NCBI GenBank assembly: GCA_958295945.1
Contig: OY282386.1
Coordinates: 1-64,000, forward strand
From: Candidatus Poribacteria bacterium
GTDB taxonomy: Bacteria; Poribacteria; WGA-4E; WGA-3G
Direction: 5' to 3'
Length of the DNA: 64,000 bases
Shown one piece after another: positions 63,381-64,000 of this stretch. The notes below the pieces were generated by a model, which worked only from the letters and a program-made list of their open reading frames with translations, was not told where the DNA came from and made no database searches. Each line of letters opens with the position of its first letter. Within the stretch, counting starts at the first letter, position 1. The position numbers and the translations under genes are program-made.

Positions 63381-64000
63381 ATGGAAACCACAAAAACACA
63401 GACAACCCCCTTTCACTTTGATGATAGCAAAGTATGTAATTGGAAACTTCCCGAAGGTGCAATCGCTCGATTGGGACGTGGAAGTGTACGTGATATGGAA
63501 TTTTCACCGGATGGACAGTACTTCGCTGTTGGAACAACAATTGGACTTTGGATGTATCAACTTTCAACACTTTCCCCAATCTCGCTCTGGGAAACTGATA
63601 GAGGTTCTATTGATGGTGTTACATTCTCACCTGATAGTCGATGGATTGCTTCAACTACACTTAACGAAGCACTCAGGGTGTGGGACATCCAGAACCAAAC
63701 TTGCCTTGCTGAGATGGAATTTAAGAAGAAACATGACCGTTTCGGAATTACCAAACCTGTTTTTTCTGCAGATGGAGAACGGCTCGTTGCATTTAAGGAG
63801 CACAATAAGGTTTATGTTTGGTGTCCTCGCACCGGTACGAAAATGAGAGAAATAGAAATCAAATTAAATGGAACAGAAAACGAATCAATTAATGGAATCT
63901 ATCCCACCTGTTTTTCTCCGGATATCAGTTTGTTGGCAGGTACGTGTTACGATCATAGAAACCGGACCGCTGAATTCATTGCACTGTGGGATGTGGAAAC
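63381..64000 (+). CDS. WD40-repeat protein, cut by the window edge
   Basis: The frame is open from ATG 63381 (AGGAG upstream at 63371-63375) to the window end, giving 206 residues so far. At least three to four blades with FSPDG and VWD/LWD ends are visible (EFSPDGQYFAVG, TFSPDSRWIAST, VFSADGERLVAF). It is a cytoplasmic beta-propeller scaffold. The rest of the gene lies outside the window. Confidence 0.85.
   Translation, partial: METTKTQTTPFHFDDSKVCNWKLPEGAIARLGRGSVRDMEFSPDGQYFAVGTTIGLWMYQLSTLSPISLWETDRGSIDGVTFSPDSRWIASTTLNEALRVWDIQNQTCLAEMEFKKKHDRFGITKPVFSADGERLVAFKEHNKVYVWCPRTGTKMREIEIKLNGTENESINGIYPTCFSPDISLLAGTCYDHRNRTAEFIALWDVE

Overview
This 64 kb AT-rich window looks like a chromosomal piece of an uncultured bacterium, most likely Candidatus Poribacteria or a close relative of the PVC/Planctomycetes-like lineages. 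The 16S rRNA gene carries a site (60379-60396) that matches the Planctomycetes-biased Pla46F primer at 17 of 18 bases but mismatches common universal primers. The gene content fits too: phytanoyl-CoA dioxygenases, Gfo/Idh/MocA, Uma2, SDS22-type leucine-rich repeat lipoproteins, and an ECF sigma factor with WD40 genes. The 16S assignment could not be searched here.

Layout. 1-6.6 kb: a short-chain dehydrogenase cut by an IS element, a lipoprotein, a decayed aldo/keto reductase, a cupin plus sugar-isomerase pair, and a VWA protein with its membrane neighbour. 7-15 kb: a lipoprotein, a DinG-type helicase, two tandem HtrA-like lipoprotein proteases and an Rpn/YhgA-type nuclease. 15-21 kb: a metal-homeostasis operon (MntR/TroR-type repressor, MbfA-like ferritin/VIT exporter, TroABCD-type ABC transporter) behind a 144-bp tandem duplication that contains two copies of a promoter plus operator palindrome. 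21-32 kb: two Uma2 paralogues, a YyaL-DsbD fusion, a DegT aminotransferase and three tandem LRR lipoproteins. 32-45 kb: a fused MNT-HEPN protein, two PhyH oxygenases, a propeller protein, a cysteine desulfurase, oxidoreductases, a DUF3179 gene read through an in-frame TGA, small accessory genes, ThiO and a type III methyltransferase remnant. 46-50.4 kb: a three-subunit xanthine dehydrogenase-type molybdenum hydroxylase followed by a MoaD-like carrier. 50.6-58.2 kb: a defence-like island (ISP-type methyltransferase, coiled-coil membrane protein, GIY-YIG-like, TIR-like and PD-(D/E)XK proteins) bounded by direct repeats of about 0.5 kb. 58-64 kb: a polysaccharide deacetylase, an anchored acidic protein, 16S rRNA, tRNA-Ile, an ECF sigma factor and WD40 proteins.

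The most notable observation is the DUF3179 gene at 39578-40726. Its in-frame TGA replaces the first cysteine of the family's CPLC motif, and a perfect 7-bp hairpin 13 nt downstream fits the bacterial SECIS rule, so it is probably a selenoprotein. Other points of interest are the duplicated metal-responsive control region, the direct repeats framing the defence island, two copies of the same chimeric gene relic, several families of short inverted-repeat elements, hairpins flanked by GTAG/CTAC (RAYT/REP-like), and a 16S-tRNA-Ile unit that has no 23S directly downstream.
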